Source: Streptomyces sp. R33
GTDB taxonomy: Bacteria; Actinomycetota; Actinomycetes; Streptomycetales; Streptomycetaceae
Reading direction: 5' to 3'
Length of the DNA: 64,000 nt
Assembly (NCBI RefSeq): GCF_041200175.1
Contig: NZ_CP165727.1
Coordinates: 496,001 to 560,000 of the forward strand
In this document: one piece after another, positions 24,301 through 37,853 of the stretch
Layout: every line of letters begins with the position of its first letter
Numbering within the stretch: position 1 is the first letter of the stretch
Made by a program: the position numbers and the translations under genes
The notes under the pieces: generated by a model
What the model saw: only the letters and a program-made list of their open reading frames with translations
Told to the model about the DNA's origin: nothing
Database searches by the model: none

Positions 24301-26790
24301 TCACCCATTGAGTGCAAGGTTCGCCACAACCACGGAGTGCCCCTCCGCTGCTGTGGCGAGGGGGAACTCCGTCCAGACCGTCTTGCCGTCCCGGGTGTAG
24401 CGGGTGCCCCATCGTTCGGTGAGCTGGGCCACCAGGAAGAGGCCGCGGCCGCCTTCATCAGTGGTGCGCGCCCGTCGCAGGTGCGGAGCGGTGCTGCTGC
24501 TGTCGGAGACCTCGCAGATCAGGCTGCGGTCGCGGATGAGCCGCAGGGTCACCGGCGTGCCGCCGCCGTAGCGGTAGGCGTTGGTGACCAGTTCACTGAC
24601 GACCAGTTCGGCGGTGAAGGCCAGCTCCCCCAGGCCCCACCTGGTCAGCGTGGTCTCCGTCAGGTGCCGTGCCCGGGCGGCGGCGGTCGGCTCTGCGGGC
24701 AGTTCCCAGGAGGCGACCTGCTCCGGCGCCAAGACGCGGGTGCGGGCCAGGAGCAGTGCGACGTCATCCGGTGGGTGCTCCGGCAGCAGGGCGTTCTGTA
24801 CGTCCGTGCAGGTCTCCTCCAGCGAACGGCCGGGCCGGGACAGGGCTTCTCGCAGCCGCTCGAGTCCCTCGTCGAGATCGAGGCCACGGGTCTCGACCAG
24901 GCCGTCCGTGTACAGCGCCAGCAGACTTCCCTCGGCGAGTTCCAATTCGGCGGACTCGAACGGAAGTCCGCCCAGCCCCAGCGGTGGCCCCTCGGGAAGG
25001 TCGGGCAGGCTCACCGTGCCGTCGGAGGTCACCACGGCGGGGGGCAGGTGGCCCGCCCGGGACAGCGTGCAGCGCCGAGAGGTGGGATCGTAGACCGCGT
25101 AGAGGCACGTCGCACCGACGATCTGCTGGCCCCGCGAGCGTCCGTCGGCAGGCTCCTGCTCATCTGCCAGGCGGTTGACCAGGTCGTCCAGGTGGGAAAG
25201 GACCTCGTCCGGAGCGTAGTCGAGGCTGGCCAGGGTGTGCACGGCCGTACGCAGGCGGCCCATGGTGGCCGCGGCGTGCAGACCATGGCCGACGACATCG
25301 CCGACGACGAGGGCGACGCGTGCTCCGGAAAGCGGGATGACATCGAACCAGTCGCCACCGACGCCGGTGGCGGGATCGGCCGGCAGATAGAGGTGGGCGA
25401 CCTCGACCGCGCTGTGATCGGGCAACTCCTGCGGCAGCAGGCTGCGCTGCAATGTCAATGCGGCCTGATGCTGCTGGGTGTAACGGCGGGCGTTGTCGAT
25501 GCACAGGGCGGCCCGCGCGGCGAATTCCTCTGCGAGCGTGAGGTCGTCCTCCTCGAACGGCTCGGGCCGCTCGGCCCGCCACAGGCTGAGCAGGCCGAGG
25601 AGCCGACCGCGGGCCGTCAGCGGTACGACGATCAGTGAGTGAGCGTCCAGGTCGAGGGCGCGCCGTGTGCGCTCCGGATCCTGGAAGTACCAGCCGAGGC
25701 TGCTCTGGAGCACTGGTTCGAGGATGGGCTGCTGCTTGGCGAGGCACCTGGCCTGCGGAGTACGAGGGTCGAAGTGGAAGACCTCTCCGGCGGAGTACAT
25801 CACCCGCAGCGCGTCAGCCACGACCGACTGGACGGCCATTCTGCGGACCGGTCCGCCCGCCTCCTCGGCGGTCTCGTCGCCCTGGGCGACCGACTCCAGC
25901 AGGTCCACCGAGACGGCGTCCGCGAGGTCGGGGACGGCGACCTCGGCCAGCTCCCGGGTGGTCTGGGCGAGATCCAGTGTGGTCCCGATGCGGGCGCTCG
26001 CCCGGTTGAGCAGGGCGAGCCGCCGCCGGGCCCGATAACGGTCGGTGACGTCCTCCACCAGCTGGGTGACTCCGAGGATCCCGCCTGAGGGGTCCTCCAT
26101 CCGAAACGCCGACACCGACACCACCCGCTCGTGGTCGGGGTCACTCCTCAGGCGACAGGGCTGCTCGGTGAAGATCAGGGGGGCGCCCGTTGCCAGCACC
26201 CGTCGCAGCCGGGACTCGATGATCTCCACGTCCGGACCGATGAGGAAGTCACCGATGCGTCGGCTCCGGATGTCCGCCGCGGAAAGATTCGTGAACCGGG
26301 CCAGCGCCCGGTTGATCCGCAGGATGCTCAGATCGGGGGCGTGGACGGACAGACCGATCGGGGAGCGCCGGAACAGACCGTCCAGGACCGACCGGTCCGT
26401 TTCCCACTGGAGCACCTCCTCCGCCGGGGCGACGACGAGGAACCACTCGCGGGCCGAGCCGGCACGGATGACGGCGCGGGCTCGGAATCCCAGCTCCACC
26501 CGCCGCCCGCTGCGGTGCAGGACGGGCAGGACGCCGGACCAGCCCCGGTCGCGCTCGCACGAGGCCGCTGCATCCCGGACCGCCTCACGGTCACGAGAGT
26601 CGAACAAGAACTCGAAACCCATGCGGCCCAGCACTTCTTCGGGCAGGTAGCCGAGGTGCTCCTGTGCGCGCTCGCTCCAGCCCACGACCCTGCCGTGGGC
26701 GTCAAGAACCGCCGAAGCAGAGTTGTGCAGCGCGAACGGGTCCTCGGGTACCTCACCCGATCCCGGCGCCGGTGCGTCCATCGCTGCCAC
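24301..26790 (-). CDS. SpoIIE-type phosphatase with PAS, PAS, GAF and anti-sigma-kinase-like domains
   Basis: The 829-residue product has two PAS domains (about residues 20-130 and 140-255), a GAF domain (275-425), a PP2C/SpoIIE phosphatase domain (about 450-660) and a C-terminal HATPase domain of the RsbW type (690-815). The PP2C metal block is GVGGDWFDVIPLSGA with GDVVGHGLHAA. The ATP site shows ELVVSELVTNAYRYGGG and RGLFLV. Such proteins control anti-anti-sigma factors in stress and development; carrying both phosphatase and kinase-like domains lets one protein switch the pathway in either direction. The stimulus is probably redox, light or small molecules sensed by PAS and GAF. No sigma factor or antagonist gene was found adjacent. 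Confidence 0.9.
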   Translation of the reverse strand: MAAMDAPAPGSGEVPEDPFALHNSASAVLDAHGRVVGWSERAQEHLGYLPEEVLGRMGFEFLFDSRDREAVRDAAASCERDRGWSGVLPVLHRSGRRVELGFRARAVIRAGSAREWFLVVAPAEEVLQWETDRSVLDGLFRRSPIGLSVHAPDLSILRINRALARFTNLSAADIRSRRIGDFLIGPDVEIIESRLRRVLATGAPLIFTEQPCRLRSDPDHERVVSVSAFRMEDPSGGILGVTQLVEDVTDRYRARRRLALLNRASARIGTTLDLAQTTRELAEVAVPDLADAVSVDLLESVAQGDETAEEAGGPVRRMAVQSVVADALRVMYSAGEVFHFDPRTPQARCLAKQQPILEPVLQSSLGWYFQDPERTRRALDLDAHSLIVVPLTARGRLLGLLSLWRAERPEPFEEDDLTLAEEFAARAALCIDNARRYTQQHQAALTLQRSLLPQELPDHSAVEVAHLYLPADPATGVGGDWFDVIPLSGARVALVVGDVVGHGLHAAATMGRLRTAVHTLASLDYAPDEVLSHLDDLVNRLADEQEPADGRSRGQQIVGATCLYAVYDPTSRRCTLSRAGHLPPAVVTSDGTVSLPDLPEGPPLGLGGLPFESAELELAEGSLLALYTDGLVETRGLDLDEGLERLREALSRPGRSLEETCTDVQNALLPEHPPDDVALLLARTRVLAPEQVASWELPAEPTAAARARHLTETTLTRWGLGELAFTAELVVSELVTNAYRYGGGTPVTLRLIRDRSLICEVSDSSSTAPHLRRARTTDEGGRGLFLVAQLTERWGTRYTRDGKTVWTEFPLATAAEGHSVVVANLALNG

Positions 26791-27019
26791 CCTCCGACCT
26801 GCTCGACCTGCCGAACGGACCGCACAGCGGATTGCCGCGGTGACTACCCAGAGTGATCAGAGATCAGGGTTTGAGCAGTCGGCTCACCTTCAGTATCGCC
26901 GCGGCGCCGTGCGTCGGCAGAGCGTCGTCCACCGTCTGCCCCCACGTTCGGCGGGCCCGCCCCGCCGGGGCCGGTGAGGACGGCAACCGCGTCGGCCTGG
27001 ACGGCTCCCGCGAGGCCGG

Positions 27020-28018
27020 TCACGTTTGCAGGGGCTCCGCCCAGCCGTTTCGGACCGCGTGGGCGCCGAGCTGCATCCGGCTCCGGACTCCGGCGATGTC
27101 CATGAGATGACGCAGGCGCCGGTGCAGCGTGCGCGGTGACAGACCGAGTTGTGCCGCGGCCGTCAAGTCCGTCAGGCCGGCCAGGAGCAGCGCGAGGATC
27201 CTGCGGTCGAGCTCGGTCGGTCCTTGCGGGCCGACTTCGACGGGGGCTTCGGATTCTCCGCGTGTGGCCGACAGCGCGAGCGGGTGGGCGGTGCGCCATA
27301 CCGTCTCGAACAGGGCGTCCAGCGCGTCCAGCAGGCCGCTGCGGTGCAGCAGCACGGCGCCGGGCTCCCCGTCCGGTGTGACCGCAAGGGGGACGAGGCC
27401 GAGGTCGGCGTCGGCCAGCACGAGTTTCATCGGCAGCTGGTCGGCGACACGGAGCTGCACACCCTTGCCCAGTGAATCGATCGCGTCGTCGATGATGCCC
27501 GGTTCTGCCAGAACGGCCCGGTCCAGTACCGCCCGGAACTGCACTCCACGGCCGAGGGCCACGGGTTCGGCCGTGTTCTCGTCTGGCGGCAGGGCGACGA
27601 ACGGTGCGGTGATGAAGGACCGTACCTGCGTACGGGCTGCCTGCTGCACCTGGAGGAAGCGATGGCGGATGGCGTCGACGCCCGTGACGACCTCGATCAG
27701 ATCGTTGATGCTGTTCCCGGTCATCGCCGCTCGGTGCTCCTCGGCGAAGGTCACCAGGGCGTGCTCGGCCATACGCAGCCCGTCCCGGCGCTGGCTGATG
27801 AGAGCGCCGAGGGCCATGGCCGGCGGCGCGGCGGTGAACCGCTCGTCCGCCGACCTCGTCACCAGTCCCCACCCGACCAGACGGGACAAGGCCTTGTCGA
27901 CGTGGGCATGCGGGAGGTCGAGCTGGTCGGACAGCAGGATCGCGGTGGAGTTCGGCCGTCCGAGCAGCGCCCGGTAGACGCGCTCGTCGTCGGGTTCGAG
28001 GCCCAGGACATCCAGCAT
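27020..28018 (-). CDS. TrmB/LuxR-type transcriptional regulator
   Basis: The 332-residue product starts MLDVLGLEPDDERVYRALLG, typical of the TrmB-like helix-turn-helix found in a class of actinobacterial regulators. A middle domain (about 80-255) probably senses a ligand. The C-terminus has a LuxR-type helix-turn-helix (TELDRRILALLLAGLTDLTA and then LSPRTLHRRLRHLMDIAG). Proteins of this layout are often next to secreted peptidase genes in streptomycetes. Here a large subtilase gene lies just upstream on the same strand, separated by a perfect hairpin that would end the protease transcript, so this is a likely but unproven regulator of it. The ATG at 28018 was chosen because the longer frame overlaps the peptidase. 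Confidence 0.8.
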   Translation of the reverse strand: MLDVLGLEPDDERVYRALLGRPNSTAILLSDQLDLPHAHVDKALSRLVGWGLVTRSADERFTAAPPAMALGALISQRRDGLRMAEHALVTFAEEHRAAMTGNSINDLIEVVTGVDAIRHRFLQVQQAARTQVRSFITAPFVALPPDENTAEPVALGRGVQFRAVLDRAVLAEPGIIDDAIDSLGKGVQLRVADQLPMKLVLADADLGLVPLAVTPDGEPGAVLLHRSGLLDALDALFETVWRTAHPLALSATRGESEAPVEVGPQGPTELDRRILALLLAGLTDLTAAAQLGLSPRTLHRRLRHLMDIAGVRSRMQLGAHAVRNGWAEPLQT

Positions 28019-28114
28019 CGGCGACCGACTCTCTTCCGCTTGCCGCAGCGGGGAGAGTATGCGCCATGGCGGCAGGCCCTGAATAGTCCCTGGTGGGAGC
28101 AGGTGTGAGCGGGA

Positions 28115-28144
28115 GGGCCCCGGGGAGTCACCGCCCCGGGGCCC
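28115..28144 (-). terminator. Terminator of the subtilase gene
   Basis: An 11-bp perfect inverted repeat (arms 28115-28125 and 28134-28144) with an 8-base loop begins 11 bases after the minus-strand stop of the subtilase. It is very GC-rich and has no U tract. Position and strength fit a transcription terminator, or a 3' stabilising hairpin, and separate this gene from the regulator downstream. Confidence 0.7.
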
Positions 28145-28155
28145 GACGGTGCGGT

Positions 28156-31100
28156 TCATCGCAGGCCGTACGCCCGGATGATCTCGTTCTTGACGCTGAA
28201 GCCGCTGTCCGTCTGGGCGCTCGCGCGGACCGAGATGAAGCCACCGGGCTTCTTGGCCGTCCTGAACGAACCCGTCCAGCTGCCGCCGGCGCCCTTGGTC
28301 GCGGTCACGTTCTGCCAGGTGGCGCCGTCGTCGTACGAGACGTCCAGCTTCACCGTCGTGATGGTGCCCGGCACGGTGCCGAGGCCCAACGACACCGGCT
28401 TGAGCGCGATCTCCTGGGTTGCGTTGGCCTTGACGTCGCCGTGCAGGTCCGAATCCAGCTCGTAGTCCAGGTTCAGCACCGGGAACGACTCGAAGAAGTC
28501 CGAGTCGACGGTGTCGGACATGAACGTCCACTCGGTGTGGGTGCGCGTCGACAGCCGGAAGAGGTCACCCGGCCGCTCTGCGTCGAGGACGGCGCGGTAG
28601 GGAAGGTTGCCCGCCGGCACCTCCACCCACTGCATGTCCGTGCTGGACGGGTTGTCGTGGATCAACCTGTCGCCCTGGAAGACCTGCAGGTGGGTCGGCG
28701 TCTCACCCCACTGCAGGAAGCCGCCCAGCCGCATGTTGTCGCTGGCTGAAGCCCACGCCTGCACGTTCCAGGTCATGTGGTTCTGCCAGCGGGAGTTGTA
28801 GACGCCGAAGGACTCGCTCTGGCCGGGCCGCGTCGCCGGTGCGAACCAGTCCAGCCGGGTGGTGCTGCCCTTGGCGTACGTGTTGTCCCCCGACACCATC
28901 ACCCACGGCAGGGCCGTGTCGACACCCTGCGCGTGGAACTCCCTCCAGACCTGGCCCGGGGTCACCCACTCGGTGCGGGTGCCCGGGTGCCACTCGCGCT
29001 CGGGGAAGTTGACCGACGGGCTGAGGGTGAAGTCGGACCTGTAGCCCTCCGCCGACCGGCCGTCCGTGGCCGAGTAGTAGCGGGCATCGATCCGGGCGAG
29101 GTCACCCTTGGTCGGCTTGTAGACCAGGGCCCGGTCCGGAACCTGGCCGGGGTACTCCCGGGTGAGGTCGTAGACGAACGGCGTGTACTCGGTCTGCTTG
29201 ACGGTCAGCTTGTGGATGCCCGCCTTGGCCGTCGCGATGAGGGCATCGCCCTCGTCACGGTGCACGGTGGCGACCGGGATGGCCGCTTCGCCGACGTACT
29301 CCATCAGACCGCCGACACCGTCGTTGACCACGATCAGCGCCTTCGCACCGGCCGCGACCGCGGCCTCGGTGCGCTCCTGGGGCGAGACCCCGTCGCTGCG
29401 GTCGATGACGACGGCCTTGCCCTTGGCCTTGACCTTCTTGTACGCAGCTGTCGCGCCGTTGCCCGCGTAGACGACGTCCAGCGTGTCCGTGGCGGTGCCC
29501 AGGGCGCTGCCTGCCTGCACCAGTGCGTCGAACCGGAGCCGGCCGCCCGGCGTGCTCAGGCCGAGCTGCGGCTCTCCCTTGCGCCACCGGGTGGTCAGCA
29601 TGAACTCGCCCTGCTTCATGGGCTCCGTCGGCGCGACGTAGACGTCGTCGTACATCGGCGGCAGCACGTACGCGCTGCGGTAGTCCGTGAACGGGTCGAG
29701 GCCCTTGTAGTGGACGTTGAAGTCGACCTTGCGCTGTCGGTCCTCAGTGCGCTCCGGCGCCTCGGTCTGCAGCAGGCGTGCCTTGCTCGCGTCCAGCACC
29801 ACGTCCACGGAACGGTCTTTGAGCACGGTCTCCGGGTCGACCAGCACGGCCAGACCCGAGCGGTCCGCCTTTTCGCCCGCTACGTCGAGGTACCCCGCGG
29901 CGGTGTACGTGCCGGGCGCCATGCGCATGGTGGTCGAGCCGTCGACGTAGAGCGACCATGGCCAGAAGTCGCCGGCCAGGTTGACCGTGACCCATCCGGC
30001 GGCGGGCTTGCCGTCCCGGCCGACCAGCCTGATGTTCAGGTCGTAGCGCTCCTCCTCCTTGAGCAACGCCACTGACGTGCGGGTCACCGGCCGGCCGGTG
30101 GCAGCGTCGGTGGCCGTCACGTAGCCGGCGTGCCGGCCGGCCGGGGCGGCTTTCGGGTCCGCGGTCACCGGGACGGCGGCGGTGCCGCCCGCCGGGACGG
30201 TCACCCTCGTGGCTCCCAGCGTGAACGGGCCGCCGCCGGTCTGCGCCAGGTTCAGGGTGACATCGGCGGAACCGGTATTGGTGAAGGTCACGTCCTTGGT
30301 GACGGCGGCGTCGCTCGGCTCGTGCGGCCATGTGTGGTTGCCGAAGAAGAGCGATCCGGTGCCGCGGACCGGGGTGCGCACGGCGGCGGCCACGTCGAGA
30401 CGGCCGGTGCCGACCTCGTACGGCGAGTATCCGCCGTCCAGGCCCTTCGCGGTGCTCATGAGGTGTTCCTTGAGCTGCGCGCCGGTCCAGTCGGGGTGTT
30501 GCTGGGCCAGGACCGCGGCCGCTCCGACCACATGCGGCGTGGCCATCGAGGTGCCGCTGAGGGTGCGGTAGAAGCCCTCGCCACCGCCCGTCATCTCCTG
30601 TGAACGGGCCGCCGTGATGTCCACGCCGGGCGCCGCGATGTCCGGTTTCATACCGCCCGAGTAGGCCAGCGGGCCGGTGCTGGAGAACGATGCGAGCCGG
30701 TCCTGCTTGTCCGTGGCGGCCACGGTCAGCGCCGAGGCGGCGGCACCGGGGGCGGAGATGCTCTCCGGGCCGGAGTTGCCGGCGGCTATGACGAACAGCG
30801 TGCCGTACTGCGCGGACAGCGCGTCCACCGTCTGCGACATCGGGTCGCTGCCGTCCGTCGGGTAGGAGTCACCGAGGCTCATGTTGACGACGTCCGCACC
30901 GGACTCTGCCGCCCACTGCATGCCGGCCATGACCCAGGAGTCCTGGCCGGATCCCTCCACACCGCCGAGAACCTTGCCGACGAACAGGTCGGCGCCGGGG
31001 GCGACGCCCTTGTTGTCGCCCCCGGAGGCGGCGCCCGAACCGACGATCGTGCCGGCGACATGCGAGCCGTGCCCGTTGACGTCGGTGACGGCCTCACCCG

Positions 31101-31887
31101 GCACGAAACTCGCCGTGCCGTCGATCAGGCCGACGAAGTCGGGGTGGTTGACGTCGATACCGGTGTCGAGCACCGCGACCTTGACGCCCTTGCCGGTGTA
31201 CCCGGCCGCCCAGGCCTCGGGCGCGCCGATCAGCGGCACGCTCTCCTTCAGGTTGGCCTTCACGCGACCGTCGAGCCACAGCTTCGTCATGCCGGCACCC
31301 AACGTCGTGCTGCCTTGCAGCGCGACGTCGGTCCAGAAGGTACGGGCCTGCCGCTTCTCGGTGGTGAGCGCGGCACCGCGGATGCCCTTGAGCTGGCGGG
31401 TCAGCTTGCTGCCCCGGGGGGCCGTCGGGTCGGAGGCCGCGCGGGAATTCGGCTGGGTGTACGTCGCGATCAGCGGTACCGAGTCCGACTTCGCGTCGTC
31501 GTAACCCATCTCGATCAGGTCGGTGACGTTGAACAGCCGTCGGTCCAGCTTGTCCGTGCCCAGCAGCGGCGCCGCCTCGTCCGGGATGACGAACAGGTCT
31601 CCCTTGATCTGCTGGACCTTCACGCCGCCGACGGCACGGTCGGGCCGGTCGACGTCGGCGGTCTGCTTGCCGTCGGCCATCGTGGTGACCGTGACGACGT
31701 CGCCGGTGACCAGGGTGACCTTGTGGGTCGCCGAGGACTTGGCGGGAACGGTGGGCTTGCTCGGAGCGGCTTGTGCGGGCGCTTGCAGGACCGCAAGCCC
31801 CGACGCCAGCAGCGGCACTGCGGTGGCCGCCGAGATCAGCTGCCAGCGCCTGCGCCGGAAGGCGGAAGTGTGAGAGGGGGAGTACAT
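28156..31887 (-). CDS. Large secreted subtilisin-family (S8) serine peptidase
   Basis: The 1243-residue product starts with a signal peptide (Arg-rich n-region at 11-14, hydrophobic core to about 36, cleavage near AQAA at 39-42). A pro-region of about 170 residues follows. The S8 catalytic domain contains Asp241 (VAVLDTGID), His273 (NGHGSHVAGT), oxyanion Asn371 (AAGNSGP) and Ser447 (SGTSMATPH). The long C-terminal half has beta-sandwich modules and a PA-like domain with VVIDRSDGVSPQERTEAAV near residue 830. Members of this type are extracellular peptidases of 1100-1250 residues, typical of Streptomyces. It is followed by a hairpin terminator and a TrmB/LuxR-like regulator. The substrate is unknown; a nutritional or aerial-growth role is inferred. 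Confidence 0.92.
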   Translation of the reverse strand: MYSPSHTSAFRRRRWQLISAATAVPLLASGLAVLQAPAQAAPSKPTVPAKSSATHKVTLVTGDVVTVTTMADGKQTADVDRPDRAVGGVKVQQIKGDLFVIPDEAAPLLGTDKLDRRLFNVTDLIEMGYDDAKSDSVPLIATYTQPNSRAASDPTAPRGSKLTRQLKGIRGAALTTEKRQARTFWTDVALQGSTTLGAGMTKLWLDGRVKANLKESVPLIGAPEAWAAGYTGKGVKVAVLDTGIDVNHPDFVGLIDGTASFVPGEAVTDVNGHGSHVAGTIVGSGAASGGDNKGVAPGADLFVGKVLGGVEGSGQDSWVMAGMQWAAESGADVVNMSLGDSYPTDGSDPMSQTVDALSAQYGTLFVIAAGNSGPESISAPGAAASALTVAATDKQDRLASFSSTGPLAYSGGMKPDIAAPGVDITAARSQEMTGGGEGFYRTLSGTSMATPHVVGAAAVLAQQHPDWTGAQLKEHLMSTAKGLDGGYSPYEVGTGRLDVAAAVRTPVRGTGSLFFGNHTWPHEPSDAAVTKDVTFTNTGSADVTLNLAQTGGGPFTLGATRVTVPAGGTAAVPVTADPKAAPAGRHAGYVTATDAATGRPVTRTSVALLKEEERYDLNIRLVGRDGKPAAGWVTVNLAGDFWPWSLYVDGSTTMRMAPGTYTAAGYLDVAGEKADRSGLAVLVDPETVLKDRSVDVVLDASKARLLQTEAPERTEDRQRKVDFNVHYKGLDPFTDYRSAYVLPPMYDDVYVAPTEPMKQGEFMLTTRWRKGEPQLGLSTPGGRLRFDALVQAGSALGTATDTLDVVYAGNGATAAYKKVKAKGKAVVIDRSDGVSPQERTEAAVAAGAKALIVVNDGVGGLMEYVGEAAIPVATVHRDEGDALIATAKAGIHKLTVKQTEYTPFVYDLTREYPGQVPDRALVYKPTKGDLARIDARYYSATDGRSAEGYRSDFTLSPSVNFPEREWHPGTRTEWVTPGQVWREFHAQGVDTALPWVMVSGDNTYAKGSTTRLDWFAPATRPGQSESFGVYNSRWQNHMTWNVQAWASASDNMRLGGFLQWGETPTHLQVFQGDRLIHDNPSSTDMQWVEVPAGNLPYRAVLDAERPGDLFRLSTRTHTEWTFMSDTVDSDFFESFPVLNLDYELDSDLHGDVKANATQEIALKPVSLGLGTVPGTITTVKLDVSYDDGATWQNVTATKGAGGSWTGSFRTAKKPGGFISVRASAQTDSGFSVKNEIIRAYGLR

Positions 31888-32476
31888 GCCAAGGGTCTAT
31901 CGGCCCGTGACTGCCGTCGTGAAGGCGTCACGAAGGCAAGTCCTCGCCATGGCGAATGCTTGTCAGCCGTGAACCGCGCGATAGTGGTCGTGGAGATGGG
32001 TCCGTGCACCCGGACCGACAACGGCCGCGATCTAGGGATCCTCGGCCGGTACGGCTGCCACCGCCTCCGCGCACGCAGCCGTTCCGGCGCCTTCGGCGGA
32101 CACGACGACACGACTGGTTTCGCGTACGAATATCCGCCACACGAAGTGGCCTGCGTTCATGGAATCGACCCACATCCGCTTGACCGATGAACTTGCGGCA
32201 ACGTAACTTCGACCGCACCGACTCGCGAGCTGCTACTGGAAGGGGGCGAAACCGGATGTCGAACGTCTCCGAACTGCTTCGCCTCGCACACCAGATCGCC
32301 TGGGCTCCCGGTCGTGTCGCACACGGCTGCTGAGCAGCCCCTTCCCGGCGTGCCTGATTGCGGCCCCGGCACCTTCCCCTCTCTGTCACCATCCACGGCA
32401 CCTCGTTGCGTGCCGATTCGTCGCGCTCGGTTCTCGAGCTGCGACCACCGGAAGAGAAAGCTCCAGAAATGGCGAC
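31888..32476. other. Intergenic stretch upstream of the xdh operon
   Basis: The 589 bases between the divergent subtilase and xdhA contain two short plus-strand open frames with plausible start signals, annotated separately, and no larger credible gene. Composition is somewhat less GC-rich than the neighbours. The promoters for both the subtilase and the xdh operon should lie here. Confidence 0.45.
32256..32333 (+). CDS. Very small ORF (25 residues), possible leader peptide
   Basis: An ATG at 32256 follows a purine-rich site GGAAGGGGGCG by a few bases and opens a 25-codon frame ending in TGA: MSNVSELLRLAHQIAWAPGR and then VAHGC. The peptide is amphipathic with no known family. It may be a leader peptide or a remnant in the xdh upstream region. 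Support is only the ribosome binding site and composition. Confidence 0.25.
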   Translation: MSNVSELLRLAHQIAWAPGRVAHGC

Positions 32477-36403
<3,927 letters not shown>

Positions 36404-36411
<8 letters not shown>

Positions 36412-37279
36412 CATGAGCTGGGTCGCCGCGGTCGCGCGGTTGCGGGCACGCCGGGAACCCGGCGTGCTCGTGACCATCGCGACCGTGCGCGGCCACGCCC
36501 CCCGCCGGGCCGGCGCCAAACTCGTCGTGGGACGGACCGAGACCTGGGGTTCGATCGGCGGCGGCAACATCGAGGCCGTGGCCATCGATCGGGCGCGCGA
36601 GCTGAACGGCACGGCCGCTCCGGAGCCGGAGCTGATGGAATTCGCCCTCAACGACAAGGTCACCGGCCGGCACGGCGTACAGTGCTGCGGCGGAGCCGTC
36701 ACCGTACTGCTCGAACCGCTGCCGGTGGTCCAAGCGGTGGCGGTCTTCGGCGTCGGGCACGTCGGACTGGAACTGGCACGCATCCTGGCCCGCCACCACC
36801 TCGACCTGCACCTGATCGACACGCGCCCCGACATGCTCACCGACGAACGTCTCGGCGTGCTCGCGGATGCGGTGGCGCAGATCCACGTGCACCACACCCC
36901 GCTGCTCCCGGAGGAGGTGCTCGCGGAGCTGCCACCCGGCACCCACGTCCTGATCATGACCCATGATCACGCCGAGGACGCCGCACTGTGCGACGCCGCC
37001 CTGCGCACCGCCGGTCTCGGCTCGATCGGGCTGATCGGCTCGTCCGCCAAATGGGCGCGGTTCCGGCAACGCCTGGCCACCGAGGGCGGCCACGATGCCG
37101 CCAGCATCGACCGGATCAAGACCCCGATCGGCATCGGCGGCATCACCGGCAAGGAACCCGCCACGATCGCGGTGAGCGTCGCGGCAGACCTGCTGCGGTC
37201 CTTCGAACAGGACAGCCGGCGGGCAGTGCCGAACCCCGTTGCCGCGGTGCCGTACGCTCCGGTCGCCGGCGGCGCGTGA
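36404..37279 (+). CDS. xdhC: Molybdenum cofactor maturation factor XdhC
   Basis: The 291-residue product is XdhC, which binds the molybdenum cofactor, supports its sulfuration and delivers it to XdhB; it is not part of the final enzyme. The N-terminal XdhC/CoxI domain has VLVTIATVRGHAPRRAGAKL, GSIGGGNIE and the HGVQCCGG motif. The C-terminal Rossmann-like domain starts with VAVFGVGHVGLELARILA, and GLIGSSAKWARFRQRL with the TPIGI motif completes the family pattern. The start ATG overlaps the end of xdhB by eight bases. It could also serve the PaoABC operon, which has no such factor in the window. Confidence 0.93.
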
Positions 37280-37312
37280 GACGGCACGGGCCGGGACACC
37301 CGGGCCGCTCGC

Positions 37313-37740
37313 GTGACCCACCGCAAACCGAAGCCGCGACCGATGTCGCGCCGCGCCGCCATGGCCTGCGGCGGCGGACTCTTCGCCACCGCTCTCGTCG
37401 TCGTCGTCGACGTCCGCGTCGGCTGGGACCCCGGGCCCGGCCGAGCGGAAACGCAGGACGAGGGGGCCTGGGCGCAGGCCGCCGGAAACCCGTCGTGGCT
37501 CTCGGTGGAGACCTCGGGATTCGCGCGTCGGCCGCTCACCGCGCAGCAGGTGGACGCTCTCGCCCGGATCTACGCCTGGGGCATGGCGCAGCACGGGTGG
37601 CCCCTCGAGCCCGCCTCCACACCGCTGGGCCAGGGCTTCGGCATCCACAGCATGGGCGGCCAGGACTGGGGCGGCCACGCATGCCCCGGCCCTCTCCGGT
37701 CCGCCCACGCTGACCGTCCGGCGACGCGAAAAGACGGGAA
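37313..37740 (+). pseudogene. Deleted remnant of a peptidoglycan amidase (N-acetylmuramoyl-L-alanine amidase-type)
   Basis: The frame starts with a basic, hydrophobic N-terminus (PMSRRAAMACGGGLFATAL) like a membrane anchor or Tat signal. It jumps to the last third of an amidase_2/PGRP-type domain: NPSWLSVETSGFARRPLTAQ, QVDALARIYAWGMAQHGWPL, GFGIHSMGGQDWGGHACPG. The last two metal or active-site residues of this family (His and Cys in that last block) are present, but the first two-thirds of the domain, with the first His and Tyr, are missing. After ACPGPLR the family match stops and the frame runs on without sense. An internal deletion plus loss of the true end make this a pseudogene. Confidence 0.7.
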
Positions 37741-37853
37741 GTCGCATCTGCCCACGAACCGGAGCGTGGCCAGGGCGCGGGCGCCGGCCGCGGCGGCCTG
37801 CCCGCCGATCATGCATCTACGCTTGTGCCTCGTCAGATCGTCGACCGGGACGG

